In this document: in pieces, positions 38,890 to 46,077 of the stretch
How positions within the stretch are numbered: position 1 is the first letter of the stretch
Layout: each line of letters begins with the position of its first letter
Assembly: GCA_036389275.1 (NCBI GenBank)
Contig: DASVQE010000065.1
Coordinates: forward strand, 1 to 64,000
Reading direction: 5' to 3'
DNA: 64,000 nucleotides
Source: QHVT01 sp036389275
GTDB lineage: Bacteria > Acidobacteriota > Thermoanaerobaculia > Gp7-AA8
Position numbers and translations under genes: made by a program
The notes under the pieces: model-generated
Seen by the model: the letters and a program-made list of their open reading frames with translations, nothing else
What the model was told of the DNA's origin: nothing
Database searches by the model: none

Positions 38890-38963
38890 TGGCCCCGAGA
38901 GGACTCGAACCTCCGACAAACGGTTTAGGAAACCGCTGCTCTATCCAGCTGAGCTACGGGGCC
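38890..38963 (-). tRNA. tRNA-Arg (anticodon CCT)
   Basis: A 74-nt cloverleaf on the minus strand: acceptor GGCCCCG/CGGGGCC, D-arm GCTCAGCTGGATAGAGC, anticodon arm GCGGT-TTCCTAA-ACCGT with CCT, T-arm GGAGG-TTCGAGT-CCTCT, discriminator A, no encoded CCA. Its 5' half (to position 44) lies in the 45-bp direct repeat that bounds the integrated element. Confidence 0.97.
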
Positions 38964-38964
38964 G
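38920..38964. repeat. Left att site (45-bp direct repeat)
   Basis: Identical over 45 bp to 49201-49245. It spans the tRNA 5' acceptor strand, D-arm and whole anticodon arm plus one base upstream. The anticodon stem (CGGTTTAGGAAACCG) is a symmetric core, as used by tyrosine recombinases. Confidence 0.93.
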
Positions 38965-39294
38965 ACCTTCTATTCCAGCAAGTTACGATGCGCACGAGCC
39001 GCACCGGCCTGTCGAGTCCCACGAGAAAAACCACGTACGGAACTTCGTGCGTTTCTCACGGCTCGCCGTGCGCCACCACTTTACCACTCCAACCGACGCA
39101 CGTTGGGGCGCCCACGGCTGAAATCCCCGCGGTCGAAAGTTGCGTCGCGTATTCGGCATCGTGAGCTTGCACCAGCGTTCCGCCGTCGCCACCGAATCGT
39201 TCGGCGCTAGACACGGTTTGAGTGTCTCGGTGGCGTCGTCGCTGGCGCTCCCGGCAAGTTGGAATGTCAGACTCGGATGGGCGTTTCGGGCCCC
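38965..39294. other. Left end of the element, no gene seen
   Basis: 330 bp without a convincing gene. It now supplies the upstream region of the reconstituted tRNA-Arg. Near its left edge CAGCAAGTTACGA (38976-38988) repeats CAGTAAGTTACGA found at 38777-38789 on the other side of the tRNA; these may be recombinase arm sites. Confidence 0.45.
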
Positions 39295-39516
39295 ATGGAA
39301 CGCCTCCTCACTCTTCGCGAAGCTGCGCCGATGCTTGGATACAAACTGTCGTACCTCCGCCAGATCGTGACGGATGCGGCCCGCGCCGAGCGGCGCCTAC
39401 CGACGACCGTTCACATGAGTGTGCCGCGGTTCACGCGTCACGGCCGGCGGTGGAAAATCCGCGAGAGTGATCTCCAGCGATGGCTCGATCTGCATGTACC
39501 CAGCTTCAACCGTTAG
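39295..39516 (+). CDS. AlpA/excisionase-like helix-turn-helix protein
   Basis: A 73-aa protein from ATG 39295. The N-terminus LLTLREAAPMLGYKLSYLRQIV is a MerR/excisionase-type helix-turn-helix, and RRWKIRESDLQRWLDLH is the typical wing and C-terminal helix. Such proteins bend att DNA or activate element genes. It sits next to the left att site, at the opposite end from the integrase, so regulation of element genes is as likely as excision. Confidence 0.65.
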   Translation: MERLLTLREAAPMLGYKLSYLRQIVTDAARAERRLPTTVHMSVPRFTRHGRRWKIRESDLQRWLDLHVPSFNR

Positions 39517-39906
39517 CGCGCGCCGCTAGCGCGGCACTAGGTGGGTACATGCGCCCCCCCCCGCGATTCGCGCGGTGAAATTGGCCTCCACGCGCCCGCC
39601 GCGAGGGGCAGAGTTTCCGCGCAGCAGACGTGAGCGATACTGCCACCAGCGCAGACCGCCTCGAAGCGGCCAACCACCGCGCCCCGAGACGCTGCTCGAC
39701 GGAACACAGCGGCGGCGTCGGTAGAAGTTGGAGGAAATTGGAGGGTTTCTGCCCAATAACGAGGCTCCTCCAATTCCGCGTAAGTCACTGCTAGCAGGAA
39801 GCTTAAGTCTGGAGGCCACCCCTCGCGCCGTGAGGCGTGATTCCTCCAACTTCCCGTCGTCTCGTGCTGGCTCGCCACATACTACGCGTGAGGGTGTCTC
39901 ACCAGC
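39517..39906. other. Non-coding stretch with nested inverted repeats
   Basis: No gene recognised. GAAGTTGGAGGAA (39724-39736) pairs with TTCCTCCAACTTC (39841-39853), and inside them AATTGGAGG (39736-39744) pairs with CCTCCAATT (39767-39775). The repeated TTGGAGG unit suggests operator or origin binding sites. Confidence 0.55.
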
Positions 39907-40356
39907 ATGCGCACACGTACTATCAGGCGGTTCGCGGTCGCGGCCGTTGGCGTCGTTTTCGTTGCCCGATGCGAAACCGTCAGCGAGGTTCTGTTGGAGT
40001 CGTCGAAAGCCTACGTCGCGATGCAGGAGGCGAAGGCTGAGTCGCCGCGGGTGATGTGTCTCCCCTCGAGCGCGTACGCAGGAGCAGCACGTGCGGGAAT
40101 GCTGCCGCAGATCGGGATGAGTCAACGCCAGCTCTTCTACCTCTTTGGATCGCCGGTTCGGGCCGAGATTTATGGACCGTTCGTATGCGCCACACGTTGG
40201 GAGGACTGCATCTACCCTGAAGTGCGCCTAGCGTTCTACACACCCGGCGGCGGAACGTCTTTCGTGCTGTTGGTGAACGGCTGGGTCAGGGACGTCAGAA
40301 GTTTGCCGTACACGGTGACGAACATCAGGCGCGGCGTGGTGTATCACCAGCGCTAG
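39907..40356 (+). CDS. BamE/SmpA-like small lipoprotein or exported protein
   Basis: A 149-aa protein with an N-terminal hydrophobic signal (FAVAAVGVVFVARC, with a possible but non-ideal lipobox Cys22). The segment IGMSQRQLFYLFGSPVRAEIYG matches the start of the BamE/SmpA fold (GMT-x-x-QV-x-x-LLG-x-P), and the rest has the expected strands (RLAFYTPGGGTSFVLLVNGWV). On a mobile element, an outer-membrane lipoprotein could alter phage entry or envelope function (inference). Confidence 0.55.
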   Translation: MRTRTIRRFAVAAVGVVFVARCETVSEVLLESSKAYVAMQEAKAESPRVMCLPSSAYAGAARAGMLPQIGMSQRQLFYLFGSPVRAEIYGPFVCATRWEDCIYPEVRLAFYTPGGGTSFVLLVNGWVRDVRSLPYTVTNIRRGVVYHQR

Positions 40357-40445
40357 ACCCGTCGGATCGACAATTCTTCGCGAGGGGTGTCTGGCGGATG
40401 CGGCGACAGCGCGATCTCCGCCCGCCCGATAGGTCAAGGCGTAAT

Positions 40446-40730
40446 ATGCAGCGCATGGACGGTATCGGAAGGACCAGTGAACCTACCGCTCGGGAGGCGC
40501 ATAGGCCGGCAGCGTTGCCGTCACTCTCACGTACTGTCGAACTCCTCGGCAGCGTTGTAGCGCTCGTGGCCTTTGCAACCGGCGCCTGGTGGTTGGCGAC
40601 GGGAGCATGGGGCTGGTTCACAGCCTCCTTCCGGCCGTTCTCCCGCGTCGAGTCGATGGTGTTCTGGTTCGGCTGCACGACGTTGTGGATGCTCTACAAG
40701 ATCGCGAAAGCGGTAGGAGCCGACGTTTAG
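40446..40730 (+). CDS. Hypothetical two-helix membrane protein
   Basis: About 94 aa from ATG 40446, one of two close ATGs. Two transmembrane helices are clear: ELLGSVVALVAFATGAWWLA (about 32-51) and MVFWFGCTTLWMLYKIA (about 70-86), with a Trp-rich link. No family recognised. Small two-helix proteins on phages and islands include holins and exclusion factors, but nothing here points to either. Confidence 0.5.
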   Translation: MQRMDGIGRTSEPTAREAHRPAALPSLSRTVELLGSVVALVAFATGAWWLATGAWGWFTASFRPFSRVESMVFWFGCTTLWMLYKIAKAVGADV

Positions 40731-41007
40731 GGGACCTCTGCACAGGTCCGCGGACGCGCGATGATTTTTGAGAGCGGCACGATACGATCGGAGATCACCG
40801 CAGGCGAGGGATTCTTTGGCTCTCGGTCGCCGCTTAGCGGCGGCGGGCGACGCTCACGAGCGTCACGCGGATCAGGAAGGGACACCTTTGCGTGTCCGGC
40901 ACGATTCAGCTTCCTGCCCCAGCGAACGCGCGAGCCGTGTTCTTCACCAGCTCCTTTTGCGAAGCCCACCGCCGCTTCACAATCCGAAATGCGGGCTCGC
41001 GGTTCGC

Positions 41008-41235
41008 TTACCCTTGGTCTCGCACAACCAGCGCAAGGCGGAGAACGGGCTGAAGTCGTTCTAGCGTATCAAGCGTCATGCTCGATTTGCCGGCTAGGAA
41101 CCGTGAAAGGACGGACTCAGCCACTCCTGTTCGGACGCTAATTTCGTACCGCGTTAGGCCGCACTCGGTGATCGCCGCCCGCACCGAGTCGCCTAGGCTG
41201 CCGGTGCGCCGATTCGCTGCGCTGCCACGGCCCAT
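41008..41235 (-). CDS. XRE-family helix-turn-helix protein
   Basis: About 75 aa from ATG 41235. SVRAAITECGLTRYEISVRT, GVAESVLSRFLAGKSSMT and LDTLERLQPVL form a complete five-helix Cro/CI-type DNA-binding domain with no extra domains. Its first 43 bp overlap the 3' end of the serine recombinase gene in another frame, so the two are probably co-expressed. A likely repressor of element genes. Confidence 0.7.
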   Translation of the reverse strand: MGRGSAANRRTGSLGDSVRAAITECGLTRYEISVRTGVAESVLSRFLAGKSSMTLDTLERLQPVLRLALVVRDQG

Positions 41236-41882
41236 ATGTTCGCTACATTCCACTGAAGCCCTTTCTTGGTATGGACCCCACGCGCGTTTAGCTCGTCCGC
41301 AATCTCGCGCCACGTCATGCCGCCCTCCCGGAGCCGCCGAATCTCGGAGAGGACGGCCAGCTCTTCAGGATTAGCAATAAGCGTCGTGCGATCGGCGGCC
41401 ATTTCGTAGCCGTAAGGCACCTCCCCGACGCGTTCCCCCCTGCTGCGTTTCACTGACATTGCAGCCTTAGTTCGCTCCGACACTAGATCGCGCTCGAACT
41501 CGGCAAGGACCGCGAGCATGCGGAACACCATCTTGCCCGCCGCGCTCGTCGTGTCGATTCGCTCGGACAGCGAGACGAGATCAGCGCCAGCCCTGCTTAG
41601 GCGGTCACTAATCGCTAGCGCGTCTTTCGTCGATCGCGCGAGACGTGAGAGCGAATAAACCACGAGAGCGCCACGCATTTCGCATACGGCTTGAAGAGCC
41701 GCATGAAGCCCTGGCCGATTCGACGCGCGTTTTCCGCTAATCCCCTCATCGCTGAATACGCCGGCTAGGGTGTAGCCGTTCGCCTGGGCCCAGGCTTCCG
41801 CTCTGCCGCGCTGCACTTCGATGGAAACACCTTCCGTCGCCTGGCCGGCCGTCGAGCACCGCAGATACACGATTGCGCGCAT
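41193..41882 (-). CDS. Serine recombinase (resolvase/invertase family)
   Basis: A 229-aa protein from ATG 41882. The N-terminal catalytic domain has Ser10 in YLRCSTAGQ, the VYSLSRLARS motif and the FERDLVSERTKAAM helix typical of the family. A short recombinase/helix-turn-helix region (EVPYGYEM; MTWREIADELNARGVHTKKGLQWN) follows. It lacks the long zinc-ribbon C-terminus of large phage integrases, so a resolvase or invertase role is likelier than element integration, which the tyrosine integrase can do. Confidence 0.88.
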   Translation of the reverse strand: MRAIVYLRCSTAGQATEGVSIEVQRGRAEAWAQANGYTLAGVFSDEGISGKRASNRPGLHAALQAVCEMRGALVVYSLSRLARSTKDALAISDRLSRAGADLVSLSERIDTTSAAGKMVFRMLAVLAEFERDLVSERTKAAMSVKRSRGERVGEVPYGYEMAADRTTLIANPEELAVLSEIRRLREGGMTWREIADELNARGVHTKKGLQWNVANIWAVAAQRIGAPAA

Positions 41883-42061
41883 ACGTTTAATGTAGGTCCG
41901 TACTTGCCGAAACGCAAGCACTTCGAGTCACCGTTCGGTGAGTTGAAAGTGTGCCGCGTACGAGCACATGGAATTTACAGTAGGAGTGATATTTCGCGCC
42001 GCCCGAAGCATCAGTACCGCTGCTATTGATCGCGAGAGGCGCGCAGACTACGATTTGATGC
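41883..42061. promoter_or_regulatory. Divergent gap upstream of the serine recombinase
   Basis: Two small palindromes, CTTGC-N6-GCAAG (41903-41918) and TCACCGTTCGGTGA (41928-41941), lie upstream of the recombinase start and could be operators. The other side precedes a small gene at 42062. Confidence 0.4.
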
Positions 42062-42316
42062 ATGTTCACAGAAGAAAGCATTCGCCGCTTTGTCGCGTAC
42101 GTAACGGTCGGCAAATGGATGACCGACGCCGTAGAGACTGCTGTAACTGAGGCGGGGCTGGTAAGCCAAAGCGACATACCCCACACCGACACGCGCATCG
42201 CAGCGCAAAGTGCGCTAGCAGAACGTTTCCTACGCGCATTAGAGCCGGCGATCCGACCCGCTATCGACACTGCCATCGCGCGGCAGCGTGCAGCCGGCAG
42301 CAGTTCACAAGGCTAA
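42062..42316 (+). CDS. Hypothetical small protein
   Basis: An 84-aa, mostly helical protein with no signal peptide or membrane segment (ESIRRFVAYVTVGKWMTDAVETAVTEAG). No family recognised and no strong ribosome-binding site; support is mainly its helical, non-shadow-like composition. Confidence 0.4.
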   Translation: MFTEESIRRFVAYVTVGKWMTDAVETAVTEAGLVSQSDIPHTDTRIAAQSALAERFLRALEPAIRPAIDTAIARQRAAGSSSQG

Positions 42317-42941
42317 GCCCGCGCACCGCGGCCAACGCTCTCGCTACCACCTTCCGCCCGTCCCGGCCTTCATCATGTGTCGCATGGCCGGGACGGGCCC
42401 GCCGGCCGGCCGCTTCCCACCGCGTTCTAAGCGCCGCGCGAGGACCTGTGGCTGGCGGCTCGGCCCCGTGCGGCACTCCGGGGCTCGCCGGGACAGCGCG
42501 CTCTGGTGCCGGCTGGTCGGTGGGGCATGATCGGCTCCGTTCTGCCCCGATCCCCCGCTGCCCCCCCATAGATGCAAAACGCTACACCCTCATTGCATCC
42601 GCTCCCGTGTTGGCTCCGCTCCCGCGGACCTTCGAGCCCGCATTTTCAACTGAGGCGCTACGACTCAAATCGCGGTGCATGTGGCGGTGGGACGAGTCGT
42701 CTGACGGGCGACGAGCCGAACGCCGCGGAGCTCCAATCGGTACGCCACGTCGAGACCCATGGCCCTACCCATCGGAAAGCACGCGCGTGCTCCAGCTATG
42801 CCTCGCCCCCGATTTTAAAAATATCGCGATGCCTTGCGCATGGAGGTGTGCGCCGCCGCGTGCTATTACAAATACTTCCCCCTGCGGCGCCGTTCGCGCG
42901 AGGCCGGGAAACATCTGTAATAGTCGAAGGCACCTAAAACA
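42317..42941. other. Non-coding region of the element
   Basis: 625 bp without a convincing gene. It contains a perfect 12-bp inverted repeat CCCGTCCCGGCC (42357-42368) / GGCCGGGACGGG (42386-42397) with a 17-nt loop, the first copy of a 33-bp direct repeat (42553-42585), and an AT-rich patch near 42813-42828. Confidence 0.5.
42553..42585. repeat. 33-bp direct repeat, copy 1
   Basis: CCCCGCTG, a C-run, then CATAGATGCAAAACGCTAC. The same sequence with two extra bases recurs at 46044-46077 in the same orientation. Together they bracket the virion-gene module. Confidence 0.88.
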
Positions 42942-43268
42942 TTGCACATCAATTCTCTCATCCAAAGCCGGCTCTCGGGATTCCTCTCGCCGATTGCAGC
43001 GGCGCGCGCTGAAACCATTCTCTTGCACATCGCAACGCACGCTGCATGTGTGCGATCCGTTCAGCGTGGCGCCACGCTCCGTAAAGGTGAGGCAGTCGTC
43101 TCGCTCGCCGACCTTATGGCGGCGACAGGAAGTTCGCTCGTTAGCGTCTGGTGGACACTGCGATGCTTGGTCGCGGCAGGACTAGTAAAACAGGTCCGGC
43201 CTCCGCGTCCTAATCGGCCGCCGGTCCTTCGGTTGGCCCGCGGCGTGATTATGAAAGGTGCGCAGTGA
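42942..43268 (+). CDS. Winged-helix-type DNA-binding protein
   Basis: About 108 aa from TTG 42942; no ATG fits better. ETILLHIATHAACVRSVQRGATLRKGEAVVSLADLMAATGSS resembles a winged helix-turn-helix (SLADLMAATGSSLVSVWWTLRCL as recognition region, then a basic VKQVRPPRPNRPP tail). It is the first gene of a tightly packed three-gene operon (GTGA and TAATG junctions) that leads into the virion-type gene. It may be a regulator or replication-associated protein. Confidence 0.5.
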   Translation: MHINSLIQSRLSGFLSPIAAARAETILLHIATHAACVRSVQRGATLRKGEAVVSLADLMAATGSSLVSVWWTLRCLVAAGLVKQVRPPRPNRPPVLRLARGVIMKGAQ

Positions 43269-43447
43269 AGCGGCGTTTCAGACAAATCATCGCGCGCTAC
43301 GTTGAGGCCGTCTGCATCCGCGCGATCCGCAGGATTTTTGACGACGCGCTGCGTGCCGTAGAGGGCTCCCCAGCCACGGGTGAAGAGCGCGACCGTCTCG
43401 ATGATGCTGTCAGCCGCGACGTTACTCTCGGAGGCGGAGCGCGCTAA
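43265..43447 (+). CDS. Hypothetical small basic protein
   Basis: 60 aa from GTG 43265, overlapping the previous stop as GTGA; its TAA overlaps the next ATG as TAATG. A basic N-terminal helix (MKRRFRQIIARYVEAVCIRAIRRIF) and an acidic C-terminus. Translational coupling on both sides supports a real gene. No family recognised. Confidence 0.5.
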   Translation: MKRRFRQIIARYVEAVCIRAIRRIFDDALRAVEGSPATGEERDRLDDAVSRDVTLGGGAR

Positions 43448-45180
43448 TGCCACTCGATCCCCGTAAGCTGTCGGTCCTGCATCAGCTCTATGAGCGTCGC
43501 AGCGAGCTAGACCCGTATCGGCGCAACATCGTGGAGCAGTTGTGGGTGCGTGCGCAGGCAATTTCGGACCACCGGCAGCAGGCGGCCGGTGGCCAGATGT
43601 ACGGCCCCACCGCCGCGGCGCTGCGCCATCAGCAACTCGTTAGCGCTCCACCCCTCCAGGAGGCGCCGAGCGTGGGCGGTTTCCTAATGAATGTCCCGAA
43701 GAGTGCCTATCAAATGGGCGAGAATCTGGTATCGGCTGTAGCGCATCCGGTTCGCACTCTAGACGCGCTGGGCCGAGCAGTGGGTGGCGGAGTTCAGAGG
43801 GCCGCGGACGCCCTGCCTCTGCCCCACGGGGATGCGACGCTGCGAGGCCTGATCCCGGCGTCTACGATCGTTTCGCAGAAAGAGCGCGCCGAATCGAACG
43901 CGCAGGCGTTCGACGCGCTCATGGACGTACTGAAGCAGCGGTATGGGGGCGTCGAACAGATCAGCCACACGCTCTACACGGACCCGGTGGGTGCTGCGCT
44001 TGACGCGTCCGCGGTGCTGGGTGGCGGCTCCGGCGCATTACGGACGGTCCCGAAGGCGGCGCGGGCGGCAGACGCTCTCGAGGCGGCCTCTCGTGCCATC
44101 AATCCAGTGAGAAGCGCACTCAAGGCCACAGGCGCTATCGTAAACAACCCAGCGACGCGAGCGGTGAGCGGTGCAGTCAAAGAGTACGCGGGGACAATCC
44201 TTGGTGGCTCCGCTGGCGTCGGCGCGAAGGCTCTGCGGACTGCTGCCACCGCAGCCGAGGAGCATCCAAAGTTTGAACCAGCGCTTCGGGGGCAGATTTC
44301 GCACGCCGAGATCGTTGACGATCTTTTCGACGCCATCGCCGAGTTGAAGCGTCGGCGCAAACATGCGTACCTAGAAGAGCTTGCGCAGATGGGCGACACG
44401 CCGATTGATGATTTGGCGACAGTGCGGCAAGCGCTGGTGCAATCGCTTAGTGATCTCGGCGTAGATTTTGTTCGCGATGAGCGTGGCCGGCTCGTGCCGA
44501 AGTTCGACCGCGGTGCCTTCGCGCCACACGCTAGCCCGGAAGATGTGGCTAAGATAAACGGTGTCTATAAGGACGTTATGGGGTGGGGGCGTCTGCCACG
44601 CGACGTGACCCCGCTGGGAGTCGATGAATTGCTCGGCCGCGTCAGAGACGCGCTCCCGCGTCGAGGCACGAAGCTCGATGCAGCGCTAATGCCCGTCGCG
44701 AATGAGCTTAACGCGATCCTAGAGCGTAACGTCCCCAACTACGCAAAGATGACCGAGGGCTACCATAAAGCCTCGCGCTTCCTGCGCCAGTTGACCAATG
44801 AATTCAGCCTGAAGGACAGTGAGACGCCTGGTGCCGCGATTCGGAAGCTCCAGACGGCGCTGAACCAAAGGAACGACTACCGTGCCGATCTTTTAGAGGC
44901 GGTGCAAAGCGCAACCGGAAATGATTTCATCGGCGCTCTAGCCGGTCCGACATGGGCCGCTGGTTTGCGAGAGGCATCATGGGCCCCGTGGCGATTGGCG
45001 CGGGACTCACTTCGCGGGGCTATGCCGGCGCGGGTTTGGCCGGGACAACAGCCTCAGTTCTTGCCACTTCGCCCCGGATGCTCGGTGAGGTGCTGTTGGC
45101 CCTTTCCAAAGCCCGCCGAATGGCGAGGCACGGCGCCGCAGCCGCAGCCCGCTTTAACGGCGTTGCGCTCGACCCGGTGA
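43447..45180 (+). CDS. Phage virion-associated/large internal protein-like, frameshifted near its 3' end
   Basis: 577 aa in this frame. Residues 75-200 (FLMNVPKSAYQMGENLVSAV; LYTDPVGAALDASAVLGGGSG) match the segment seen in podovirus-type internal virion and polyvalent proteins. Helical, Ala-rich middle. From about residue 510 the frame becomes Pro/Cys/Trp-rich, unlike the rest, while the -1 frame (44952-45323) carries the hydrophobic continuation. Either the gene is mutated, a programmed shift occurs, or the read has an error. No capsid or tail genes accompany it. Confidence 0.65.
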   Translation: MPLDPRKLSVLHQLYERRSELDPYRRNIVEQLWVRAQAISDHRQQAAGGQMYGPTAAALRHQQLVSAPPLQEAPSVGGFLMNVPKSAYQMGENLVSAVAHPVRTLDALGRAVGGGVQRAADALPLPHGDATLRGLIPASTIVSQKERAESNAQAFDALMDVLKQRYGGVEQISHTLYTDPVGAALDASAVLGGGSGALRTVPKAARAADALEAASRAINPVRSALKATGAIVNNPATRAVSGAVKEYAGTILGGSAGVGAKALRTAATAAEEHPKFEPALRGQISHAEIVDDLFDAIAELKRRRKHAYLEELAQMGDTPIDDLATVRQALVQSLSDLGVDFVRDERGRLVPKFDRGAFAPHASPEDVAKINGVYKDVMGWGRLPRDVTPLGVDELLGRVRDALPRRGTKLDAALMPVANELNAILERNVPNYAKMTEGYHKASRFLRQLTNEFSLKDSETPGAAIRKLQTALNQRNDYRADLLEAVQSATGNDFIGALAGPTWAAGLREASWAPWRLARDSLRGAMPARVWPGQQPQFLPLRPGCSVRCCWPFPKPAEWRGTAPQPQPALTALRSTR

Positions 45181-45323
45181 CGCTTGAGTTCACCGTAAGC
45201 GCGCAGCGGATAATCAATAGCGAGGAGTTCAAGAGCGCCGACCGGAACACAAAGGCCGCCGTGGCCGCCAAGCTGAGAGCGGGCGATATGCATGGCGCCG
45301 CCGGGCTCCTTTACGGTCAGTGA
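44952..45323 (+). CDS. C-terminal continuation of the virion-type protein in the -1 frame
   Basis: 123 aa from an internal ATG. IMGPVAIGAGLTSRGYAGAGLAGTTASVLATSPRMLGEVLLALSKARRM is the glycine/alanine-rich hydrophobic segment with the SSPR-like motif expected at the C-terminus of such proteins. It overlaps the previous frame by 229 bp. No canonical slippery heptamer sits in the zero frame at the switch region (about 44940-44985). Confidence 0.55.
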   Translation: MGRWFARGIMGPVAIGAGLTSRGYAGAGLAGTTASVLATSPRMLGEVLLALSKARRMARHGAAAAARFNGVALDPVTLEFTVSAQRIINSEEFKSADRNTKAAVAAKLRAGDMHGAAGLLYGQ

Positions 45324-46073
45324 GGCGCGCCGGTAGGCCTGCGCTGCGCCGTGCGGGAAGCTGGTTTACGTAATGATCTTGAAGACGGGTGCTCAGAACC
45401 CGTTTCCGAACGGCTACAACCAACGAACGGCACTGACCTAAGGCCTCTCCCCCGCCGGACCCCGACCCGAGTCCGGAAACGCCCTTTTTGCCCCGGCGAA
45501 CCGCGGGGCGGCTAAGCTCCGCGCCCGGCGACAATCGGCGCGCCGCGGCCATTCTCTACGGACTCGCGTGCGGGAGAGCGCATGGCACCCCATGCCACCG
45601 TCGTAAGTCCGCTCCCGGCCGTAGGGAAGTTGAATCACTTCGGCACCGGCAGCCCTTCCTATTCGCGGTGGGTTTAGGTCCGACGCATGGCGGCCGCTAA
45701 CTTACCTGACCAAGTGCGCCCGCGGCGGCACTAAGCCGCCAGTGAGGCGCCAGCGGCGCCGAGGCTAGTGCCTGCCACGCGTCGCGGCTGTCGCAGCGGG
45801 CACCCAGCCGCGCCAGAATCGCGTTTCCGAACGGCTACATGCGGCGAACGTCGCGTCCGCCTTATCGCGACACCTCCGAAGCCCGCCGCGTCTCTTAAAT
45901 GACCTAAGAGGCTGCCTCCCCAGCTTAGCGGACGCTTCGGCGTCGGGCGGCGCATTAGTTCCGAGCAAGCCGGCCGTTACTGCTGGAAACGAGGGAGGAG
46001 GCAGCGCGCGAACAGCAGCGCGTCCTGCCCTCATGCTGCGCAGCCCCGCTGCTCCCCCCATAGATGCAAAACG
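45324..46073. other. Non-coding region of the element
   Basis: 750 bp without a convincing gene; the open frames are GC-rich shadows. CGTTTCCGAACGGCTACA occurs at 45401-45418 and again at 45822-45839, preceded both times by CAGAA. The second copy of the 33-bp direct repeat closes the region. It may hold the element's origin or a decayed gene. Confidence 0.5.
45455..45489 (+). terminator. Possible terminator of the virion-gene operon
   Basis: CCGGAC (45455-45460) and GTCCGG (45471-45476) pair around a 10-nt loop; CCCTTTTTG follows a few bases later. It lies about 130 bp after the last stop. Confidence 0.5.
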
Positions 46074-46077
46074 CTAC
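46044..46077. repeat. 33-bp direct repeat, copy 2
   Basis: CCCCGCTGCT, a C-run, then CATAGATGCAAAACGCTAC, matching 42553-42585 apart from two bases. Its last bases include the stop codon of the leftward primase-like gene. Confidence 0.88.

Noticed and set aside
42448..43185. A 245-codon plus-strand frame in the element
   Set aside because: Composition is Pro/Arg/Cys-rich and shadow-like, and it overlaps the coupled winged-helix gene in another frame.
45229..45955. Several minus- and plus-strand frames in the 45.3-46.0 kb gap
   Set aside because: All are short, basic and lack ribosome-binding sites or recognisable motifs; treated as non-coding.
42553..46077. CRISPR array from the repeated elements in the island
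   Set aside because: Only two copies of each repeat, widely spaced and without regular spacers; no cas genes.
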